Assembly (NCBI RefSeq): GCF_017614965.1
Contig: NZ_WVUG01000003.1
Location: forward strand, 25,831 to 89,830
Reading direction: 5' to 3'
Source of the DNA: Streptomyces griseorubiginosus
GTDB taxonomy: Bacteria; Actinomycetota; Actinomycetes; Streptomycetales; Streptomycetaceae
DNA length: 64,000 nucleotides
Below are positions 61,376 through 64,000 of the stretch, one piece after another (the stretch's first letter is position 1; every line of letters begins with the position of its first letter). The translations under genes were made by a program, and so were the position numbers. The notes beneath the pieces are model-generated. The model was not told where the DNA came from. It saw only the letters and a list, made by a program, of their open reading frames with translations, and searched no databases.

Positions 61376-62047
61376 ATGCCTTCAGCGTCCGCGCATCACG
61401 ATCAACCTCGTCTCGTCGACCGTCGGGTGAGAGTCCAGGGGAAGCCGGTCGATTCCTGCCCTGCGTTACCTCCAGGCGCCGAGCGGGCGTCGGTCCGCCG
61501 GATCACCGTGGTCGGTGAGGAGATTCTGCGCCGCCCGTGCCGAGAAGTGACCCAGTTCGGTACTCCGGACCTGTCCACTCTCATCGACGACATGTTCCTG
61601 ACCATGCACGTCGCCGAGGGTGCCGGGCTGGCTGCCAATCAGGTCGATGTCGACCTGCGGCTCTTTGTGTACGACTGCCCCGATGACAATGGAGTCCGGC
61701 ACGTCGGCCACATCATCAATCCGGTCCTCGACGAACCCGACGTGGCCGGGCGCCGCTTGCTGGACGAGCCGGAGGGCTGCCTGTCAGTGCCCGGAGCCGT
61801 CATGGACGTTTCCCGAACCGAGCGCACGGTGGCCCGCGGCTTCGACAAGGACGGCAACCCGCTGGTCATCGAGGGAACGGGATACTTCGCCCGTTGCCTG
61901 CAGCACGAGACCGACCACATCTTGGGGCGTGTCTACCTCGACCGCATGTCCAAACGGGACCGCAGGGATGCCCTGCGGCAGATGAATGACCGCCAGGAAC
62001 GCGTCTTCGCCCAGCGGGCCGCCAGGGCAGCAAGGCTGGACCGTTAG
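61376..62047 (+). CDS. def: Peptide deformylase (accessory copy)
   Basis: The 223-aa metalloenzyme has all three motifs: GAGLAANQ (motif 1), EGCLSVPG (motif 2, metal cysteine) and QHETDHILG (motif 3, HExxH-type). It removes the formyl group from nascent proteins. An N-terminal extension of about 40 residues and the neighbouring regulator point to an accessory, inducible copy; extra deformylases can protect against deformylase inhibitors such as actinonin. AAGGAG lies 5 nt before the ATG. Confidence 0.93.
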   Translation: MPSASAHHDQPRLVDRRVRVQGKPVDSCPALPPGAERASVRRITVVGEEILRRPCREVTQFGTPDLSTLIDDMFLTMHVAEGAGLAANQVDVDLRLFVYDCPDDNGVRHVGHIINPVLDEPDVAGRRLLDEPEGCLSVPGAVMDVSRTERTVARGFDKDGNPLVIEGTGYFARCLQHETDHILGRVYLDRMSKRDRRDALRQMNDRQERVFAQRAARAARLDR

Positions 62048-62096
62048 GTCCCCGACGGAGCGCTCCGATCCGTCCTGGCCAGAAGCCAGCAACGTC

Positions 62097-62663
62097 ATGG
62101 GTGACATCCGTCGCCATCCCTGGCTCAGGGCGTCGATTGACGCCTTCGCCGAGACAGTGGGTGAGCTCGGGCCTGTCCTCGACGTCGGCTGCGGCCCCGG
62201 GACGGTGACTGGCTACCTCGCCGAACGTGGACTTGACGTATCCGGGGTGGACCTCTCTCCCCGGATGATCGAGAATGCGCGTCGTCTTCATCCGCAGTGC
62301 CGCTTCAGCGTCGCCTCCGCCACCGAACTCGACCTCGGTGAAGCGTCGCTCGGCGGCGTGCTCGGGTGGTGGTCACTGTTCAACCTTCCCCGCGATGTCC
62401 TGCCTCAGGTCCTCGCTCACTTCGCGCAAGCCCTGAAGCCGGGCGGGCACTTCATCGCCAGCACACACGTCGGCGACGAGGACGCGGTACGCACCGAGGC
62501 CTACGGAGGAGTGCCGGTTCGTTGGACCACGTACAAGTGGCAGCCGGAGCAACTCGTGGACCTGATCGAGCAGGCCGGACTGCACCCGGTCGCCGAACTG
62601 CGGCTCCCTGCGGATGAGTGGAGCGGGCCGGGCGTGGTCGTCATGGCCAAGCGCCCCGACTGA
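62097..62663 (+). CDS. Class I SAM-dependent methyltransferase, probably N-terminally shortened
   Basis: The 188-aa product has motif I VLDVGCGPGTVTGYLAERG, SGVDLSPRMIENARRLHPQC, WWSLFNLPRDVLPQVL and LKPGGHFIASTHVG. Related enzymes carry about 40 further N-terminal residues (a YDxxAxxYAxRF segment), which are not found upstream in any frame; ATG 62097 has no good ribosome binding site. It may be a 5'-damaged gene or use another start such as 61986, overlapping def. Confidence 0.68.
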   Translation: MGDIRRHPWLRASIDAFAETVGELGPVLDVGCGPGTVTGYLAERGLDVSGVDLSPRMIENARRLHPQCRFSVASATELDLGEASLGGVLGWWSLFNLPRDVLPQVLAHFAQALKPGGHFIASTHVGDEDAVRTEAYGGVPVRWTTYKWQPEQLVDLIEQAGLHPVAELRLPADEWSGPGVVVMAKRPD

Positions 62664-62815
62664 GGAGCAGGGGCCGAAGGCGGCACAAGGGCCGCGCCGG
62701 GACCCATTACCTTGCGCCTGCAGGGGGTTTCGCCGGCTGCTCCCGGCCGAGCCCATCGCAGGAGGCGTGGCAGGGATGGGGAACCATGGCCACACCTGAG
62801 CAGGGGTGGAGTATT

Positions 62816-63328
62816 TCAGGACCGCAGGGTCCGGAACGCGAGATACCGGTTGAAGGCTTCGTGGCTGTCGGGGGTGAAGCGCCACTTCAGCAGGGCCGAC
62901 CGCAGCTCGGGCTCCGTCAGCCAGCCGTGCCAGGCGACCTCATCAGGATCTGCGGCGACGGCGTCCGGCACCAGGGCTTGGTGCACGCCGAGCCAGTGAG
63001 GGCTCAAACCGTTGCGGTTGAGGAACGTGAACAGCAAGCGCGGCAGCACACGAATGCCCAGCTCTTCGGCCAGCTCCCGCGCGGCGGCCTGTTCATATGA
63101 CTCACCGACGTCCACGGCGCCACCGACCACGGCCTCGTAGTGGCCCGGGAAGCGCGACAGTTGCTCCGACCGCCGGTGAACGAGGATCCGCCCACATTCA
63201 TCACGACACACCGTCACGGCGACCCGGTGCAGCCAACCCTCCCGGACGGCCTGTTGGCGGCTGACCACCATCCCCAGCACACGATCTTGTTCGTCGACAC
63301 GCTCCACCAGTTCGTCCACGGCGCACAC
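62816..63328 (-). CDS. NUDIX hydrolase
   Basis: The 170-aa protein has the NUDIX box GGAVDVGESYEQAAARELAEELGI, here written as two parts GGAVDVGESYEQAAA and RELAEELGI, and resembles the isopentenyl-diphosphate isomerase-like NUDIX group (LVERVDEQDRVLGMV, HRVAVTVCRDECGRILVHRR). It hydrolyses a nucleoside diphosphate-linked substrate, not identified. The start is uncertain: GTG 63328 or GTG 63319; the frame is open upstream to 63442 without support. Confidence 0.8.
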   Translation of the reverse strand: MCAVDELVERVDEQDRVLGMVVSRQQAVREGWLHRVAVTVCRDECGRILVHRRSEQLSRFPGHYEAVVGGAVDVGESYEQAAARELAEELGIRVLPRLLFTFLNRNGLSPHWLGVHQALVPDAVAADPDEVAWHGWLTEPELRSALLKWRFTPDSHEAFNRYLAFRTLRS

Positions 63329-63549
63329 CCTGGCAGAGCCCACTGACAACGCCACTTCTGGGAGCCTCGTCGAGGCCCAGGCGGGAGAACCTGCACCACG
63401 AGGCCGGACACGGATGACGGCGGTTGTCGCGAAAATAGCCACCTATCATGCTCAGGCTGCTGTGCACGGCCGGGTGGTCCGGATCGAGGGCGGGTTTCTG
63501 GCTGACCAGCAGGTAGGGGTTGGCAGAGGCGGGCCAAGGCGGGCCAACG

Positions 63550-63642
63550 CTGGTCGCCTCACCCGGCGCGCTCGTCTTCGACCGGGCGGAGAACTGGCTC
63601 CACACCATCACGGCCGTACTCGTGGCCACCCTGGAGGACTGA
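63550..63642 (+). pseudogene. Ornithine carbamoyltransferase C-terminal fragment (arginine deiminase pathway)
   Basis: LVASPGALVFDRAENW then LHTITAVLVATLED and stop match the last 30 residues of ornithine carbamoyltransferase. The stop lies 4 nt before a carbamate kinase start, as in arc operons. All upstream sequence of the gene is gone. Confidence 0.6.
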
Positions 63643-63646
63643 AACC

Positions 63647-63898
63647 ATGCGCATCCTCGTCGCCCTCGGCGGCGACGGCACCGGGGCGAGCGCCCGGACG
63701 CCGCCGTCCAGCGCGCCACCATCCACCGCCTGGCCACGGCGATCGCCGCCCTCGCCATCGACCACGAGGGCGTCATCACCCACGGCAACGGTCCCCGGAT
63801 CGGCCTGCTCGCCGTCGAGGGCGTCGTCGACCCCGCCGCCCTGCGCGCCCCCTACCCGCTCGACCTCCATGGCGCCCAGACGCCGGGCATGGTGAGAC
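63647..63898 (+). pseudogene. Carbamate kinase N-terminal fragment, frameshifted (arcC relic)
   Basis: ATG 63647 gives MRILVALGG, the start of carbamate kinase. After a frameshift near 63685 the frame reads ERPDAAVQRATIHRLATAI, EGVITHGNGPRIGLLAVEG and RAPYPLDLHGAQTPGM, then ends abruptly. About 80 of about 310 codons remain. Carbamate kinase gives ATP in anaerobic arginine breakdown. Confidence 0.7.
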
Positions 63899-63940
63899 GA
63901 GTTTCTCCAGGGTCGTGACGTCCAGGACCGTGGTGGTCAT
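63898..63940 (-). pseudogene. Start of an unidentified gene cut off by the arcC fragment
   Basis: On the minus strand GAGGCTCCC precedes ATG 63940 and a frame reading MTTTVLDVTTLEKLVS, which then runs into the reverse of the carbamate kinase relic and stops soon. A good site and start without a gene behind them suggest a deletion or inversion junction near 63898. Confidence 0.4.
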
Positions 63941-64000
63941 GGGAGCCTCATCCCCGCCCTGCGGCGGTCGGGTCGATGGTGGCCGGCCCCACCCACGGTG

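Overview
The window is high-GC actinobacterial DNA, almost certainly a Streptomyces chromosome and probably an arm region. The signs are G/C-rich third codon positions, many GTG starts, tight ATGA/GTGA overlaps, many one-component regulators, a DHA2 exporter, F420-type and secreted enzymes, and many broken genes. I see no rRNA, tRNA, CRISPR array, prophage or intact insertion sequence.

Left part (1-25.3 kb): ordinary Streptomyces accessory genes. A truncated GT87 glycosyltransferase converges on a D,D-carboxypeptidase. Next come a second, short Rho factor, a methyltransferase, a secreted NPP1/Nep1-like protein and an SRPBCC/F420-oxidoreductase pair. An ECF42 sigma operon (two DGPF/YCII proteins plus the sigma factor) is followed by a DHA2 exporter; both carry the same candidate ECF42 promoter. 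Then come a HutC/GntR regulator with a DasR-like operator, a beta-lactamase-fold hydrolase, an acetylxylan-esterase operon, a sulfite-oxidase-like molybdoenzyme with its FAD reductase, a MarR regulator, a PrmC-like methyltransferase behind a possible leader peptide, and a PAS/GAF/PP2C phosphatase.

Middle part (25.3-35.4 kb): a 2,4-dienoyl-CoA reductase with a 22-bp palindromic operator and a PadR regulator, surface proteins, a GH75 chitosanase, an SDR/TetR pair and a complete dihydroxyacetone kinase operon (dhaK-dhaL-dhaM).

Right-centre part (35.4-59 kb): the most interesting region. It looks like a streptomycete version of the mycobacterial DosR/DevR dormancy regulon. It holds a NarL-type response regulator with the DevR recognition-helix residues, a GAF-GAF histidine kinase with the DosS haem histidine conserved, three universal stress proteins, Rv1733c-like membrane proteins (three here plus one at 15.5 kb), three pyridoxamine-oxidase-fold proteins, an Rv0571c-like phosphoribosyltransferase/hydrolase fusion, phosphoketolase, the three-subunit PntAB transhydrogenase and a cNMP-binding protein without a DNA-binding domain. 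A palindrome, GGGCCGNNCGGCCC, perfect or near-perfect, lies about 80-160 bp upstream of most of these genes, often as pairs spaced by about 20 or 31 bp. This is the best candidate for one co-regulated hypoxia/redox island (compare the OsdR/OsdK system of S. coelicolor). Relics of narI, a zinc alcohol dehydrogenase and a BON-domain protein lie inside it.

Right end (59-64 kb): decayed gene pieces (GH65 N-terminus, an unidentified large protein, ornithine carbamoyltransferase and carbamate kinase ends) flank a GNAT enzyme, a winged-helix regulator with twin palindromes next to an accessory peptide deformylase, a methyltransferase and a NUDIX hydrolase. These pieces suggest repeated deletion and rearrangement at the edge of the island.
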